DNA of 64,000 nt from Bacillus sp. KH172YL63. GTDB lineage: Bacteria > Bacillota > Bacilli > Bacillales > Bacillaceae_B. Each line of letters opens with the position of its first letter. Positions within the stretch are counted from its first letter, which is position 1. Position numbers and translations under genes: made by a program. Shown here piece by piece: positions 1 through 9,944 of this stretch. The stretch covers positions 3,088,001 to 3,152,000 of the forward strand of contig NZ_AP022842.1 in the NCBI RefSeq assembly GCF_011398925.1, given 5' to 3'. Below the pieces are notes generated by a model. That model saw nothing but the letters and a program-made list of their open reading frames with translations, had not been told where the DNA came from and made no database searches.

Positions 1-355
1 CGAACTTTTCACGGCCAAGGTCGTAGCGTGAAATCCCCTGATTGCGGAGTTTTTCGTCCACTTTTGCCTGTGTGGCGATACCTGCGTGGTCCATTCCAGG
101 AAGCCAAAGGACATCATAGCCCTGCATCCGCTTCATTCTTGTCAGGATATCCTGAAGCGCCGTGTCCCAGGCATGACCCAGGTGAAGCTTTCCGGTTACG
201 TTCGGAGGAGGAATGACGATTGTATACGGCTCCTTCTCCTTGTCGTTTGCTGCTTCGAAGTATTTTCCTTCAAGCCACCATTTGTATCTGCCTTGTTCAA
301 TCGCATTCGGATCGTATTTCGTCGGCATCGATAATTGTTGATCTTGCGTTTCCAT
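1..355 (-). CDS. valS: Valine--tRNA ligase, N-terminal part (cut by window edge)
   Basis: Class I aminoacyl-tRNA synthetase that charges tRNA-Val in the cytoplasm. About 118 N-terminal residues are visible. They begin [16 protein letters not shown] and include the Rossmann-fold signature [16 protein letters not shown] (the HIGH motif appears as HLGH) and the following [19 protein letters not shown] and DHAGIATQ segments typical of ValRS. The ATG at 353-355 is preceded by a strong AGGAGG site at about 361-366. The rest of the gene lies beyond base 1. A T-box leader with a valine specifier lies directly upstream, which supports both identity and tRNA-dependent regulation. Confidence 0.97.
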   Translation of the reverse strand, partial: METQDQQLSMPTKYDPNAIEQGRYKWWLEGKYFEAANDKEKEPYTIVIPPPNVTGKLHLGHAWDTALQDILTRMKRMQGYDVLWLPGMDHAGIATQAKVDEKLRNQGISRYDLGREKF

Positions 356-402
356 TGAAATTCCTCCTATATCATCGTATGAAATCATACACTTTTCTAA
401 AA

Positions 403-668
403 AAATAAAAAAATCCCCCGTCCTGTAAAAGGACGAAGGATTCCATTCGCGGTACCACCTTTTTTCTCAGGAGAATACAGCCTCCTGAACGCTCGACTTC
501 CATAACGGCTTCTAACCGGCTTCTACTACTGACATTCATAGAAACAGCTCCCCAGGCGACCTTCCATTGTCTTAACGTAGAAAATCTCTCAGCAAACGAT
601 TTTCCTCTCTGAAAGTAAGGATCAATGTACTCTTCCTGTTCATTGCTTTTCGCATATTATTCAGTTAC
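403..668 (-). promoter_or_regulatory. T-box leader of valS with intrinsic terminator
   Basis: Read on the minus strand. The conserved T-box AGGTGGTACCGCGAATGGAA lies at 441-460. It is followed by a GC-rich hairpin at about 407-439 and a run of T, the terminator that competes with the antiterminator. Stem I is visible: the 5' strand AGTACATTG (AGTA specifier-loop side) faces CAATG. After CAATGGAAG comes GTC at 558-560, the probable valine specifier codon in the specifier loop, and the stem closes with ACAG against CTGT. A TTGACG (698-703) / TATACT (676-681) promoter with 16-bp spacing lies just upstream. In this family, uncharged tRNA-Val stabilises the antiterminator and turns valS on. Confidence 0.95.
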
Positions 669-670
669 TC

Positions 671-703
671 ATTATAGTATAGGATAAGATAAACTTTCGT
701 CAA
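671..703 (-). promoter_or_regulatory. Sigma-A-type promoter of valS leader
   Basis: TTGACG at 698-703 and TATACT at 676-681 with a 16-bp spacer; an overlapping TATAAT at 671-676 would be too far (21 bp). It lies directly upstream of the T-box leader. Confidence 0.7.
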
Positions 704-816
704 TCATTATTGGCATTTTTCATGAAAAATATTCAAATCGCCTATACCCGGCACCAATATGTATCGAAATCATAAGATAAAGTAGTGTAAATACCCAGGA
801 AAGTGAGTGGACCACT

Positions 817-1005
817 TTGAAGAAAATCAATCAATATACCCTTCAGAAATGGATGGGAACCGCCCGGTTGATTTGTAAACAGTTCATCATCCCCTTTTCA
901 ATTTTTCAAGGAATCAGGACCATTTTGCTCCCTACCACCTTTGATGTGCTCTTATTGACGCTTTTCATCGGCATCGGCCTTGCCATTTATTTCGACTGGA
1001 TTTAA
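817..1005 (+). CDS. Small membrane protein of unknown function (62 aa)
   Basis: A 62-codon ORF starting with TTG at 817, preceded by a GGAAAGTGAGTGG purine-rich site. The product is basic at its N terminus (MKKINQYTLQKWMGTARL). It has a hydrophobic middle and a clear C-terminal transmembrane stretch (LLTLFIGIGLAIYFDWI). The ORF is on the strand opposite to its neighbours. An intrinsic terminator with a T-run on the same strand follows two bases after the stop codon, which argues that this is a real plus-strand transcription unit rather than a chance ORF. I do not recognise the family. A translated leader or a random ORF remains possible. Confidence 0.6.
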   Translation: MKKINQYTLQKWMGTARLICKQFIIPFSIFQGIRTILLPTTFDVLLLTLFIGIGLAIYFDWI

Positions 1006-1006
1006 T

Positions 1007-1044
1007 GGACCGACGAAATGGGGACATTCGTCAGTCCTTTTTTT
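1007..1044 (+). terminator. Intrinsic terminator after small membrane ORF
   Basis: GGACCGACGAAATG pairs with CATTCGTCAGTCC (one G-T type mismatch), followed by seven T on the plus strand. It lacks a T-run on the minus strand, so it serves the 817-1005 ORF rather than ysxE. Confidence 0.8.
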
Positions 1045-2077
1045 ATTCTCCCTCGGCTGCCTGTGCCTGTTCCTTCTTTTTCTTTTCCATTTCATCGAGA
1101 CGCATGACGACATATTCTGTATTTTTCAGAAGCCAGTAGTGCCGCTGCAACTTCTTGACCGACTTCCTTTCATTCCTCTTATCCTTCGGTGTATGGAAGT
1201 ACTTCTCCGCCACTGCGATGACTGAGCTCGGATACGCTAAATAACTCATGAACAGGAGCCGCTCCTCGTTCCGGACGGCAAAATGATGGAAATACGTAGT
1301 GAGCCACTCGACACATTCTTCATAATACTTCGGATACGTTTTCAGCGTCCTTGATAAAAAAGGCAGCAGGTCGTGAAACGGCGAGCCGATTTTTGAATTC
1401 TCGAAGTTATGGAAATACCCCATCCCCCGGTCATCGAACAGGAAATGCTCCGTCGATACCTTTCCGTGGGTGATGACGGTCCTGACCTTCTCCATTTCCT
1501 TCGTTTCTTCGTACCATTCATCCAGCATCTTTCGGGAAAATTTCAAAGCCTGTGACGCATCTTTATAGTACATACAAAAATGCAGCTGAAACGGGGACAT
1601 ATACGTCGTCTTCTCGCAAGCTTCTACATACTCATCAAGGAATTCCTGCTCTTTATCCCACCTCGATGTGAGCAGGTCATAATGGGACTCCCTCTCTTCT
1701 TTATCGATCTTGACTTCCTGAGAAGAAAGAGAATGGAGGCGGGCGAGTTCCCTGAACATTTTCTGGTGCTTCTCAAAGCTGTCTTCCCTTTCCTGATTCA
1801 AAAGCCATGGCATCACATAGTATAGATCGCCTTCATTCCACACGGCGTACCGTCCATCAAGGGTCGGATAGATGGGGACGATCCGGTTGTAGCCCCGTTG
1901 AAAAAGCAGCTGTACATTCCGGACGAAATCCACTCCGTTCTGTGCAGGGAGCTGCTTCACCGCCAGGGTACCCTTGTTGGAGAAAACCTTCGAGATCTTC
2001 CCGTAGCTTTCCACAAAATGTGGTTCGACGCCATAAGGCTGCAATACAGGCTTTAATCCATCGAGCGTTTGTACCAT
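1043..2077 (-). CDS. ysxE: Spore coat protein YsxE (kinase-like fold)
   Basis: A 344-aa protein matching YsxE, a CotS-type spore coat protein with an aminoglycoside-phosphotransferase/kinase-like fold. Visible features are an N-terminal lobe with an LAVKQLP lysine strand, a catalytic-loop-like ITHGKVSTEHFLFDD (about residues 200-214), and an aspartate-rich region resembling APH/choline-kinase folds. The C terminus is Lys/Glu-rich. I chose ATG 2077 over the upstream GTG because AAGGTGAG lies at proper distance before it. It follows spoVID, its usual neighbour in Bacillus, and is expected in the mother cell during coat assembly. An intrinsic terminator lies between spoVID and this gene, so it may have its own promoter or depend on readthrough. 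Confidence 0.85.
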   Translation of the reverse strand: MVQTLDGLKPVLQPYGVEPHFVESYGKISKVFSNKGTLAVKQLPAQNGVDFVRNVQLLFQRGYNRIVPIYPTLDGRYAVWNEGDLYYVMPWLLNQEREDSFEKHQKMFRELARLHSLSSQEVKIDKEERESHYDLLTSRWDKEQEFLDEYVEACEKTTYMSPFQLHFCMYYKDASQALKFSRKMLDEWYEETKEMEKVRTVITHGKVSTEHFLFDDRGMGYFHNFENSKIGSPFHDLLPFLSRTLKTYPKYYEECVEWLTTYFHHFAVRNEERLLFMSYLAYPSSVIAVAEKYFHTPKDKRNERKSVKKLQRHYWLLKNTEYVVMRLDEMEKKKKEQAQAAEGE

Positions 2078-2154
2078 TCCTCTCACCTTCTAAGATTTCT
2101 ATTCTGTTCATCAGTATTCAGGTCATGCCATCCATGCTTCATAACATTCACCCT

Positions 2155-2197
2155 AAAAAAAACGGGCCAACTCCAATCATCCTGGTGTCAGCCCCGT
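2155..2197 (-). terminator. Terminator between spoVID and ysxE
   Basis: On the minus strand ACGGGGCTGACACCA pairs with TGGAGTTGGCCCGT (imperfect), followed by eight T. It lies 52 bp downstream of the spoVID stop. Confidence 0.75.
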
Positions 2198-2248
2198 CTT
2201 TTCGTTTATAAAAGAATGTCATCGTCATGCTGACATTGCTTTGACATT

Positions 2249-3439
2249 TTATCCCTTGAAGACAAATTCGCTTTTCGGGATGTAAAGAACCTGCCCGACG
2301 TATACATCCTGGTTGGCCTCAAGCTGATTGACCCTTAACAGCTGAGGGATTGTTAAGTCATACTTCTCAGCGATAAAATCAAGGGTCTCTCCCTCCTGGA
2401 CGATGCATACACGCAGGGTTGCGCCTTTTTCCTCTTCTTTCCTTGCAAAGAAATCTGTCAGTGAAATCGTTTCATATTTCTTCTTGCCTTTTGTCTTTTT
2501 CTTTTCATCCTGCTCTTCGCCGCTTTCTTCCATTTCAGCTGAAGAGGATGAGGAGGATTCTTCTTCCTCCGCTTCCTGGGCCTTAGGCTTCGGCGGAGGG
2601 GTATAGACAGCCTTCGGTTCTGCATGCTGCTCTTCAGAAGACTCACTCAGTTCATGTTGAGGCAATTGGAAGACATTTTCTTTCCGGTAGTCGATTTCTT
2701 CATACGTATGAGCCGGTTGGGCATCGTATTGGATCTGAACAGGAATTTCGTCCTCCGCTTCCTTAGGCGGCGTCTTCCCTTCCAGGCTGAACGGCCGGTA
2801 TTCTTCCTCTTCCGCTTCCGATTCCGCCTCTTCTTCTTCAACGGTCGACGTCTCGTCACTTTCAGAGTAGATGCCGTACTCGAACACTTCTTCTCTTTCC
2901 TCTTCCGTTTCCACTTCTTCCTCCACTTCTGCTACGGCCGCAGACCTGTACAGTGGCTCGAATTCTTCTTCCCTGCCATACTCGGCCTCAAGGGGCGTAT
3001 GGGTTTGCTGTTCTCCATATATACCGGTAATCGTCAGATCGGCATTCAATTTCAGGCACGCATTTTCAGGCACATGATAATCAAATGATTCGACGTACAC
3101 ATCAATATCACCGAGGCTTGCAATCCGGTTTTTCGGGATGGTCACATCGACCGGGAAGCGGTGGACAAACTCATACTCCCCTTTCTCCCTCTTTTCCACA
3201 GTCTGGACGAACTTCCCGCCCCCTTCGAACCCGTCATCTTCCTCTTCACGTAGAGAGGTTGGCAAATATTCACCAGAGAGGTCAAGGCTGCCCCTAATAA
3301 GTACATATTGCTCTTGCTCTTGAATCGTTATATGGGGATCTAAGGAGATGGATAACAGTTCTTCAACTTCCTGTCCTTTTTTAAACCAAATTGATTCTTC
3401 CAAAGAAAATCGTAAGCACGATTGTTGTTCGTGTGACAA
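2249..3439 (-). CDS. spoVID: Stage VI sporulation protein D, coat morphogenesis (LysM)
   Basis: A 396-aa spore coat morphogenetic protein that directs coat encasement of the forespore. The N-terminal domain (RFSLEESIWFKKGQEVEELL...) matches SpoVID. The middle (about residues 170-330) is very Glu/Ser-rich and of low complexity. The C terminus carries a LysM domain (VQEGETLDFIAEKYDLTIPQ ... VGQVLYIP). The likely start is TTG at 3437-3439, not the upstream ATG at 3455-3457. That ATG begins inside the ribosome-binding site AAAGGAGG, and the TTG start gives the family N terminus (MSHEQQ...LRFSLEES). A sigma-E-type promoter lies upstream. It sits after the haem operon, as in B. subtilis. Confidence 0.93.
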   Translation of the reverse strand: MSHEQQSCLRFSLEESIWFKKGQEVEELLSISLDPHITIQEQEQYVLIRGSLDLSGEYLPTSLREEEDDGFEGGGKFVQTVEKREKGEYEFVHRFPVDVTIPKNRIASLGDIDVYVESFDYHVPENACLKLNADLTITGIYGEQQTHTPLEAEYGREEEFEPLYRSAAVAEVEEEVETEEEREEVFEYGIYSESDETSTVEEEEAESEAEEEEYRPFSLEGKTPPKEAEDEIPVQIQYDAQPAHTYEEIDYRKENVFQLPQHELSESSEEQHAEPKAVYTPPPKPKAQEAEEEESSSSSSAEMEESGEEQDEKKKTKGKKKYETISLTDFFARKEEEKGATLRVCIVQEGETLDFIAEKYDLTIPQLLRVNQLEANQDVYVGQVLYIPKSEFVFKG

Positions 3440-3493
3440 AGAAATTCCTCCTTTCATGTTCCAAACAAAGAAATAGTAAACAATGCCATTATC

Positions 3494-3522
3494 ACTTTAT
3501 GAACGCAAAAGGCGGAATATGA
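3494..3522 (-). promoter_or_regulatory. Probable sigma-E promoter of spoVID
   Basis: On the minus strand TCATATT (3516-3522) is an exact match to the sigma-E -35 consensus KMATATT. After 14 bp comes CATAAAGT (3494-3501), close to the -10 consensus CATACAMT. It lies 55 bp upstream of the TTG start. spoVID is a known sigma-E gene in B. subtilis. Confidence 0.7.
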
Positions 3523-3581
3523 TAGTTAACGAAAAGTTGTCGCAAGTTTAAGGATGTTATTCAGCTGAGGGTGATGGAACC

Positions 3582-3615
3582 AAAAAAAGCCGGTCCAAAT
3601 TTTAGGACCGGCTTT
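3582..3615 (-). terminator. Terminator of the hem operon (after hemL)
   Basis: AAAGCCGGTCC pairs perfectly with GGACCGGCTTT, and a T-run follows on the minus strand, just downstream of hemL. Confidence 0.9.
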
Positions 3616-3620
3616 ATCTA

Positions 3621-4913
3621 TTACTTCTTGCTGATTTTCTCAAACGCTTTGTCTGCTGCTTGCAGGGTTTTTTCAATATCTTCATCCGTATGGGCAGTTG
3701 AAAGGAACAGGCCTTCAAATTGTGAAGGTGGCAGGAATACTCCTTGATTCGCCATTTCACGGTAGTAATCGGCAAACATTTCTAAATCGGAAGACTTCGC
3801 ACCGTCGTAATTGTTCACTTCTTCGTTTGTGAAGAAGATCCCGACCATGGAGCCTGCACGATTGATACGATGAGGGATGTTGTGCTTTTCTGCTGCTTTC
3901 TTCAATCCTTCTTCGAGCATATCCGCTTTGCGGGCAAACTCTTCATACGTTTCCGGTGTCAGCTGGCTGAGTGTTTCATAACCTGCCGTCATGGCAAGCG
4001 GATTCCCTGATAATGTACCCGCTTGATAGATCGGACCGCTTGGCGCGATTCTTTCCATGATTTCAGCTTTTCCGCCGTACGCTCCGACCGGAAGACCTCC
4101 GCCGATCACCTTTCCTAAGCAGGTCAAATCAGGTGTCACATTGTAAAAGCCTTGCGCACATCCGTACCCGACACGGAATCCGGTCATTACTTCATCAAAG
4201 ATCAACAGGGAACCATGATTCTCTGTGGTTTCACGCAGTCCCTCTAAGAAACCAGGCTGAGGAGGGACAACGCCCATATTCCCTGCAACCGGCTCAACGA
4301 TGATGGCCGCAATGTCGTCTCCGAATTGTTCGAAAGCATAACGGATGCTTTCTAAGTCATTATAAGGGACGGTAATCGTATTCTTCGCCACACCTTCAGG
4401 CACTCCAGGGCTGTCAGGCAGTCCAAGCGTCGCGACGCCGGAGCCTGCCTTGATCAATAATGAATCCCCATGACCGTGGTAACAGCCTTCGAATTTCAGG
4501 ATTTTATTACGGCCTGTGTAACCGCGGGCAAGACGAAGTGCACTCATCGTCGCTTCGGTTCCGGAAGAAACCATGCGGACGACTTCGATGCTCGGCACCC
4601 GGTCAATCACCAGCTTGGCCAATTCATTTTCGATTTCTGTAGGGGCTCCGAAGCTTGTCCCGTTTTCCGCTACCTTTTTGATTGATTCAACCACACGGTC
4701 ATTGCTGTGTCCGAGAATCAGCGGTCCCCATGAGAGGACGTAATCAATATATTCATTTCCATCAATATCGTAAATTTTAGATCCTTTTCCTCTTTCCATA
4801 AAAATGGGATCCATCTTGACTGATTTGAATGCCCTCACCGGACTGTTCACGCCGCCGGGCATCAGATTTACTGCTTCTTTGAACGCTTGCTTCGATTTCT
4901 CATATGAACGCAA
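3621..4913 (-). CDS. hemL: Glutamate-1-semialdehyde 2,1-aminomutase
   Basis: A 430-aa PLP enzyme converting glutamate-1-semialdehyde to 5-aminolevulinate, the second step of C5 haem biosynthesis. It has the class-III aminotransferase fold: the [11 protein letters not shown]-terminal motif, [15 protein letters not shown], the PLP-binding [11 protein letters not shown], and the Schiff-base lysine in [17 protein letters not shown] (around residue 268). Length equals that of B. subtilis HemL. The start is TTG at 4911-4913, preceded by AAAGGAGG. It is the last gene of hemAXCDBL and is followed by a strong terminator. Confidence 0.98.
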   Translation of the reverse strand: MRSYEKSKQAFKEAVNLMPGGVNSPVRAFKSVKMDPIFMERGKGSKIYDIDGNEYIDYVLSWGPLILGHSNDRVVESIKKVAENGTSFGAPTEIENELAKLVIDRVPSIEVVRMVSSGTEATMSALRLARGYTGRNKILKFEGCYHGHGDSLLIKAGSGVATLGLPDSPGVPEGVAKNTITVPYNDLESIRYAFEQFGDDIAAIIVEPVAGNMGVVPPQPGFLEGLRETTENHGSLLIFDEVMTGFRVGYGCAQGFYNVTPDLTCLGKVIGGGLPVGAYGGKAEIMERIAPSGPIYQAGTLSGNPLAMTAGYETLSQLTPETYEEFARKADMLEEGLKKAAEKHNIPHRINRAGSMVGIFFTNEEVNNYDGAKSSDLEMFADYYREMANQGVFLPPSQFEGLFLSTAHTDEDIEKTLQAADKAFEKISKK

Positions 4914-4967
4914 TAGGGTTTCCTCCTTTTGTGGTCTTTCGGTTTTCCTCGTCTATTGTTCCCTTTA

Positions 4968-5942
4968 TCAGGATAACCAATTGGCTACATCTTTGGCGAA
5001 ATACGTAATGATGAGATCTGCTCCTGCACGCTTCATGCTTGTCAGCTTCTCCATGACGATTTCCTGTTCGTTCACCCACCCGTTTTGGGCCGCGGCTTTC
5101 ACCATGCTGTACTCCCCACTTACATTATAAGCAACAACAGGTGCGTTAAAACGGTCCTTCACTTCTCTCATAATATCCAGGTAGGACAGTGCCGGTTTCA
5201 CAATCAGGAAATCCGCCCCTTCTGCCATATCCGATTCTGCTTCACGAAGGGCTTCCATGCGGTTCGCCGGATCCATCTGATAGGTTCTCCGGTCCCCGAA
5301 TTGAGGCGTGGAATGGGCCGCATCACGGAACGGACCGTAAAAGCTTGAAGAATATTTAACGGCATAAGACATAATCGGTACGTCATGATAGCCCGCTTCA
5401 TCCAGTCCGTGGCGGATCGCTGCCACGAATCCGTCCATCATGTTAGACGGTGCAATGATATCAGCCCCTGCTTCTGCCTGACTGACTGCTGTTTTGGCTA
5501 AAAGGTCAAGCGTCTCGTCATTCAGGACTTTTCCTTCTTTCACGATCCCACAATGACCGTGGCTCGTGTACTGGCAAAGGCATGTATCGGCGATGACAAC
5601 AAGCTCCGGGTAGTGTTCCTTCACAAATCTTGTCGCTCTCTGTACAATCCCGTGATCGTGATACGCCTGTCCCCCTAATTCATCCTTCTCTGCCGGTACA
5701 CCGAAAAGAATGATCGATTTGATGCCAAGGGAAACGACTTCATCCATTTCCGCTTTCAGGTTATCGAGCGAGATATGGTAAACACCAGGCATGGAAGGAA
5801 CAACATTCTTGATATTTTCCCCTTCCACTATAAACAATGGATAAATCAGGTCTTCTTTTCTCAGATGGGTTTCTCTTACCAGCGCACGCATACTTTCACT
5901 TTGGCGTAAGCGGCGATGACGGTTAAATTGCAGGTCTTTCAT
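4968..5942 (-). CDS. hemB: Delta-aminolevulinic acid dehydratase (porphobilinogen synthase)
   Basis: A 324-aa cytoplasmic enzyme that condenses two 5-aminolevulinate molecules to porphobilinogen. The cysteine-containing metal site [15 protein letters not shown] (around 120-134) marks the zinc-type family. The two active-site lysines lie in [17 protein letters not shown] and [12 protein letters not shown]. The C terminus has the YNVSGEYSM motif. ATG at 5942 is preceded by AGGAGG. It lies between hemD and hemL in the haem operon, with gaps of 24 and 54 bp. Confidence 0.98.
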   Translation of the reverse strand: MKDLQFNRHRRLRQSESMRALVRETHLRKEDLIYPLFIVEGENIKNVVPSMPGVYHISLDNLKAEMDEVVSLGIKSIILFGVPAEKDELGGQAYHDHGIVQRATRFVKEHYPELVVIADTCLCQYTSHGHCGIVKEGKVLNDETLDLLAKTAVSQAEAGADIIAPSNMMDGFVAAIRHGLDEAGYHDVPIMSYAVKYSSSFYGPFRDAAHSTPQFGDRRTYQMDPANRMEALREAESDMAEGADFLIVKPALSYLDIMREVKDRFNAPVVAYNVSGEYSMVKAAAQNGWVNEQEIVMEKLTSMKRAGADLIITYFAKDVANWLS

Positions 5943-5966
5943 GATAAAAGCCTCCTAAGTATATGA

Positions 5967-6749
5967 CTATCGGGAAGAGATGAAGGATTTCATCTCATTC
6001 ACCATTTCATTAACAGTATAAATCTCCGGACAAATATTTACATGCAATCCGTATTTTTCGGCAGTCTTTTTCGTGATCGGTCCGATACAGGCGATCGGGA
6101 CTCCCCTGATTTGATCATGCAGGGAGTACTCCTCAATCACCTTCATAAAATGATGGACCGTAGACGAGCTTGTAAATGTAATCACATCTACCTGCTCTTT
6201 TTGAATCAAATCCTTCAGTTGAACGACGCTTTCATCGGGAAGGACCGTGTCATATACGATCCATTCCTGACAAGGGACCCCGGCAGAAGCCAGTTCAGTG
6301 GCAATCACGTCTCTTGCCAGGTTCCCCTTTGGAATCAAGACGGAACCGGACGGCTTCATTTTCGACAGAAATTCTCCGGCAAAGTCCTCCCCGGTGAATT
6401 GATCCGGAACAAAGCTGACGGGGATTCCATGTGATTGACAAACCTCTTCCGTTTTACTGCCGACCACCGCAAATTTCCCGGCGTAAGAGCTTAACGGAAT
6501 CCCAAGACGATTCAATCCTTCAAGGAAGAATTTCACACCGTTTTTACTCGTAAAAACAATCCATTCGTATGTATGTATCGCGTTACGGAGACTCGTCTCC
6601 CACGCATCTATGTGAGGCTGGAAATGAAGGAGCGGCACCAGGATCGGAACCCCTCCCTCTTTCTCAATAAGGGCCCCGGTATCGCTGGAGCCTTCATTTC
6701 CACGGGTGACCAAAACCTTTATCTGATCTAAAGGCCCCTGCCCCTTCAT
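5967..6749 (-). CDS. hemD: Uroporphyrinogen-III synthase
   Basis: A 260-aa enzyme that cyclises hydroxymethylbilane with inversion of ring D to give uroporphyrinogen III. The sequence is divergent, as usual for HemD, but keeps the family landmarks: N-terminal KVLVTRGNEGS, EWIVFTSKNGVKFF, the DVITFTSSSTVHHF segment and the C-terminal CIGPITKKTAEKYGLH. Its ATG overlaps the hemC stop by one base (TAATG), indicating translational coupling inside the hem operon. Confidence 0.95.
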   Translation of the reverse strand: MKGQGPLDQIKVLVTRGNEGSSDTGALIEKEGGVPILVPLLHFQPHIDAWETSLRNAIHTYEWIVFTSKNGVKFFLEGLNRLGIPLSSYAGKFAVVGSKTEEVCQSHGIPVSFVPDQFTGEDFAGEFLSKMKPSGSVLIPKGNLARDVIATELASAGVPCQEWIVYDTVLPDESVVQLKDLIQKEQVDVITFTSSSTVHHFMKVIEEYSLHDQIRGVPIACIGPITKKTAEKYGLHVNICPEIYTVNEMVNEMKSFISSR

Positions 6750-7681
6750 TATTGATCTAGCTCTTCTTTCACTTGGTCGATCAGCGCTTTTGCGCCTTGT
6801 TTTGTCAAACTTTCGGCCACTTTTTCACCGACAAGCTTAGGATTCTCCCCAACCATGTATTCTTTATAAATCGTTTTGCCGTCAGGAGACGCGACAAGCC
6901 CGGTCAGTGCAACCTCACCGTTTTCCTTCAGCTCGGCATAACCTGCAATCGGCACCTGGCAGCCGCCTTCCATTTTATGAAGGAATGCACGTTCAGCCGT
7001 CACGGTTGCAGTCGTTTCGCTGCATGCGAATTTCCCAAGCAGTTCAAGGACCTGTGCGTCACCCTCCCTGCACTCGATTGATAATGCACCTTGTCCGACA
7101 GCCGGCAGGCAAAGATCCGGATCGAGGAATTCAGTGACTACGTCTGAAGTCCATCCCATTCTTGATAAACCTGCTGCTGCCAGGATGATCGCATCGTAAT
7201 CTTCATTCTGAAGCTTCGAAAGGCGTGTATCGATATTACCCCGGATCCATTTGATCTCAAGGTCCGGTCTAGCCGCGAGGATTTGTGCACCCCTGCGGAG
7301 ACTGCTTGTCCCGACAATCGCCCCGCCCGGTAAATCTTTAAGGGCAACATGATTTTTGCTGATGAAGGCGTCCCGGTGATCCTCACGTTCAGGGATGCTT
7401 CCGATTGTGAGACCCTCAGGAAGGACAGCCGGCATATCTTTCATGCTGTGGACCGCCATATCGATTTCTTTATCCAGCATCGCCTGTTCGATTTCTTTCA
7501 CGAACAAGCCTTTTCCGCCTACTTTAGACAGAGTCACATCCAGGATTTGATCTCCTTTTGTGACAATTTCCTTCACTTCGAAATCGTATGAAGGATCAAT
7601 CGCCTTCAACTGATCGATCACCCAATTTGTTTGTGTGAGTGCTAATTTGCTTCGTCTAGATCCAACAATAATTTTTCTCAT
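6749..7681 (-). CDS. hemC: Hydroxymethylbilane synthase (porphobilinogen deaminase)
   Basis: A 310-aa enzyme polymerising four porphobilinogens into hydroxymethylbilane. It shows the N-terminal [18 protein letters not shown] motif, [12 protein letters not shown], the [10 protein letters not shown] arginine-rich substrate site, and the dipyrromethane-cofactor cysteine in [13 protein letters not shown] (around residue 241). Length is close to the family norm of about 310. It overlaps hemD by one base and follows hemX. Confidence 0.98.
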   Translation of the reverse strand: MRKIIVGSRRSKLALTQTNWVIDQLKAIDPSYDFEVKEIVTKGDQILDVTLSKVGGKGLFVKEIEQAMLDKEIDMAVHSMKDMPAVLPEGLTIGSIPEREDHRDAFISKNHVALKDLPGGAIVGTSSLRRGAQILAARPDLEIKWIRGNIDTRLSKLQNEDYDAIILAAAGLSRMGWTSDVVTEFLDPDLCLPAVGQGALSIECREGDAQVLELLGKFACSETTATVTAERAFLHKMEGGCQVPIAGYAELKENGEVALTGLVASPDGKTIYKEYMVGENPKLVGEKVAESLTKQGAKALIDQVKEELDQ

Positions 7682-7698
7682 AATGACCTCCTGAAAAC

Positions 7699-8532
7699 TT
7701 ATGAATACCAGAAATGAAATGAAGACAACCGACTTGCCAAGAAGAAGTTGATCAAGATGATCAAGAAGGCTGCAACATTAAGATAAGCAAGCGACTTACC
7801 GAATACATTCTTTTTAATGCGAAGGTATAAGTAACTGCTGTATAAAATCAATAGAATGAAAGATCCTATAATTTTCGGATCATACCATAGAAACTCAGGC
7901 AGTTTGATGTATGCCCACTGCAGGCCGAGGATCAGGCTCAGGAGAAGCATCGCGACCCCGATCGAATTCAAAATGTAGGATATCTTCTCAAGTTTAGACA
8001 AATCGCTTATCCGCCATAACCGCTGTCCCCATTTCTTCTCTTTCAACAACTTAAATTGAAGAAGATACAGCAGGGAAAATACAAATGACAATGAAAATGC
8101 GCCGTATGATAGAATCGCCATCGTAATGTGAATCAATAGTAATTCGGATACCATCTGTTCAGCCATTGCCTGTGATTCCACCTGCACAGGCGCGAATGTA
8201 TGTATGGCCATGATGATGAACCCCAGTACATTTGTGAAAAACACGGTGAAGTCCACTCTTAACAGGCGGTTGATGACGAGGGACAGGGTGATGAGCACCC
8301 AGGCATAAAAATAAAGCCCCTCAAAAATGGTGAGCACCGGAAACCTGCCTGTATTCATCATGTATAGAAATAAAAAGATTGTTTGAAGGACCCAAACAAT
8401 CGCAAGTAACCAGAAGGCAAACAGATTCGCCTTCCGGTTTTTGTTTAAGAAATCTATAAAATAAAAGAGAATACTAATAGCATACAGAACAATCATCAGT
8501 TCGTGCAGCCTAGTCATCGTTTGTTCAAACAT
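7699..8532 (-). CDS. hemX: HemX, membrane protein of the haem operon (CcsA/HemX family)
   Basis: A polytopic membrane protein (277 aa from ATG 8532) of the CcsA/HemX cytochrome-c-assembly family; in B. subtilis it lowers HemA levels. About eight hydrophobic segments are visible. The N-terminal region contains ALYAIS-type and [14 protein letters not shown] motifs followed by [17 protein letters not shown], which are characteristic of HemX. I prefer ATG 8532, which has a GAGGT site 8 bases before it, over the upstream GTG at 8547; later Met codons near residues 6 and 12 are also possible. It lies directly behind hemA with almost no gap. Confidence 0.93.
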   Translation of the reverse strand: MFEQTMTRLHELMIVLYAISILFYFIDFLNKNRKANLFAFWLLAIVWVLQTIFLFLYMMNTGRFPVLTIFEGLYFYAWVLITLSLVINRLLRVDFTVFFTNVLGFIIMAIHTFAPVQVESQAMAEQMVSELLLIHITMAILSYGAFSLSFVFSLLYLLQFKLLKEKKWGQRLWRISDLSKLEKISYILNSIGVAMLLLSLILGLQWAYIKLPEFLWYDPKIIGSFILLILYSSYLYLRIKKNVFGKSLAYLNVAAFLIILINFFLASRLSSFHFWYS

Positions 8533-8547
8533 CGACAATAACCTCAC

Positions 8548-9900
8548 TTAAGCTTGAAAAGAGGGTTGTGGTGTAAAGCCATGATCACGCTCGGTCTTTT
8601 CGTTGGCTGCTTTGACTTGTTTCTGTTCTAGTACTTGCTGTTCAATGTTAAAGATGTTAACGAATAAATCCAATTTATCTTCCGCATCCGGAAGTCCGGC
8701 AAACTCTTTCGCCTGCAGGATCGGATCTTTTAACAGCTGATTGATGATGCTCTTCGTGTGCTTGTTCAGCACCTTCCGTTCACGGTCTGTGAGATCCGGC
8801 ATTTTCCGTTCGATGCTTTCCATCGTTTCTGCCTGGATAGACAGCGCCTTTTGTCTTAATGCGGAAATGACGGGAACCACGCCGAGCATATTCAGCCATT
8901 CCTTGAACGCAACAATCTCGGCTTCAATCAGAAGTTCGATCTGTTCAGCCGCTTTCTTCCGTTCTGCAAGATTCGCCTGCACAATGTCTTCTAAATCATC
9001 AATATCATAGAGGAATACACTTTCAAGCTGGCCGATCGCAGGATCCAGATCCCTTGGGACGGCAATATCCACCATGAATAAAGGACGACCCTTTCTCATC
9101 CGTTCCACATGGGACATCATGTCTTTCGTAATGACGAAATCCTTTGCGCCTGTCGAGGAGATCATAATATCCGCTTCAACCAGGGCACATTGCAGCTCCT
9201 GCATCGTTTTCGCATGACCGCTGAAACGCTCGGCCAGTGTTTGGGCTTTCTCATACGTACGATTGATGACGGTCACCTTTGTAGCGCCGCTTCCATGCAG
9301 ATTCTGGATCGCAAGCTCGCCCATTTTACCTGCACCGAGGATCAGCACATGTTTTTTATCCAGGCTGCCGAATACTTTTTTCGCCAATTCAACGGCTGCA
9401 TAACTGACAGATACAGCGTTCGAGCCGATCTCCGTTTCAGAGTGGCCTTTTTTCGCCACAGTCACTGCCTGTTTGAAGAGGTGATTGAATACGGTTCCTG
9501 TCGCTCCTGATTGTTGTGCATTCAGGAAGCTTGAGCGAATCTGACCAAGGATCTGGGTTTCCCCCAGCACCATGGAGTTCAATCCGCAGGCAACCTTAAA
9601 CAGGTGTTCGACCGCTCCTTCTTGTTCATAAATAAACAGATAAGGGGTGAACTCCTCTTTATCTATATCAAACCATTGAGATAAGAAATCTTTAATATAA
9701 TAACGACCTGTATGAAGCTGATCTACAACCGCATAAACTTCCGTCCGATTACAAGTAGAAACAATCACATTTTCAAGAATGCTTTTCTTTTCCTTTAATG
9801 CGTTCATCGCCAAAGGCAGATCAGTTTCATTGAAAGATAAACGTTCGCGAATCTCTACAGGGGCCGTTTTGTAATTTAAACCAACGACTATCGTATACAT
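8548..9900 (-). CDS. hemA: Glutamyl-tRNA reductase
   Basis: The first enzyme of C5 haem synthesis, reducing glutamyl-tRNA to glutamate-1-semialdehyde with NADPH. ATG 9900 gives 450 aa, the usual length, starting [20 protein letters not shown]. The catalytic cysteine lies in [12 protein letters not shown] (about residue 50). The NADPH-binding loop is [13 protein letters not shown], and a C-terminal helical dimerisation domain follows. The longer upstream reading (to 9936) is rejected because it would run into the PerR-box-like sequence and lacks a ribosome-binding site, whereas GGGGGTG precedes ATG 9900. It is the first gene of hemAXCDBL. Confidence 0.97.
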   Translation of the reverse strand: MYTIVVGLNYKTAPVEIRERLSFNETDLPLAMNALKEKKSILENVIVSTCNRTEVYAVVDQLHTGRYYIKDFLSQWFDIDKEEFTPYLFIYEQEGAVEHLFKVACGLNSMVLGETQILGQIRSSFLNAQQSGATGTVFNHLFKQAVTVAKKGHSETEIGSNAVSVSYAAVELAKKVFGSLDKKHVLILGAGKMGELAIQNLHGSGATKVTVINRTYEKAQTLAERFSGHAKTMQELQCALVEADIMISSTGAKDFVITKDMMSHVERMRKGRPLFMVDIAVPRDLDPAIGQLESVFLYDIDDLEDIVQANLAERKKAAEQIELLIEAEIVAFKEWLNMLGVVPVISALRQKALSIQAETMESIERKMPDLTDRERKVLNKHTKSIINQLLKDPILQAKEFAGLPDAEDKLDLFVNIFNIEQQVLEQKQVKAANEKTERDHGFTPQPSFQA

Positions 9901-9929
9901 GCTATGCACTACACCCCCAAGTAAAATCA

Positions 9930-9944
9930 TTACCATTATTATAA
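9930..9944 (-). promoter_or_regulatory. PerR-box-like operator upstream of hemA
   Basis: TTATAATAATGGTAA on the minus strand matches 13 of 15 positions of the Per box TTATAATNATTATAA and overlaps a TATAAT -10-like hexamer, 30 bp upstream of the hemA ATG. PerR control of hemA is known in B. subtilis. No convincing -35 element is visible. Confidence 0.6.

Noticed and set aside
2624..3088. 154-codon plus-strand ORF opposite spoVID
   Set aside because: It is the complement of the Glu-rich coding region of spoVID (Phe/Arg-rich translation), a composition shadow.
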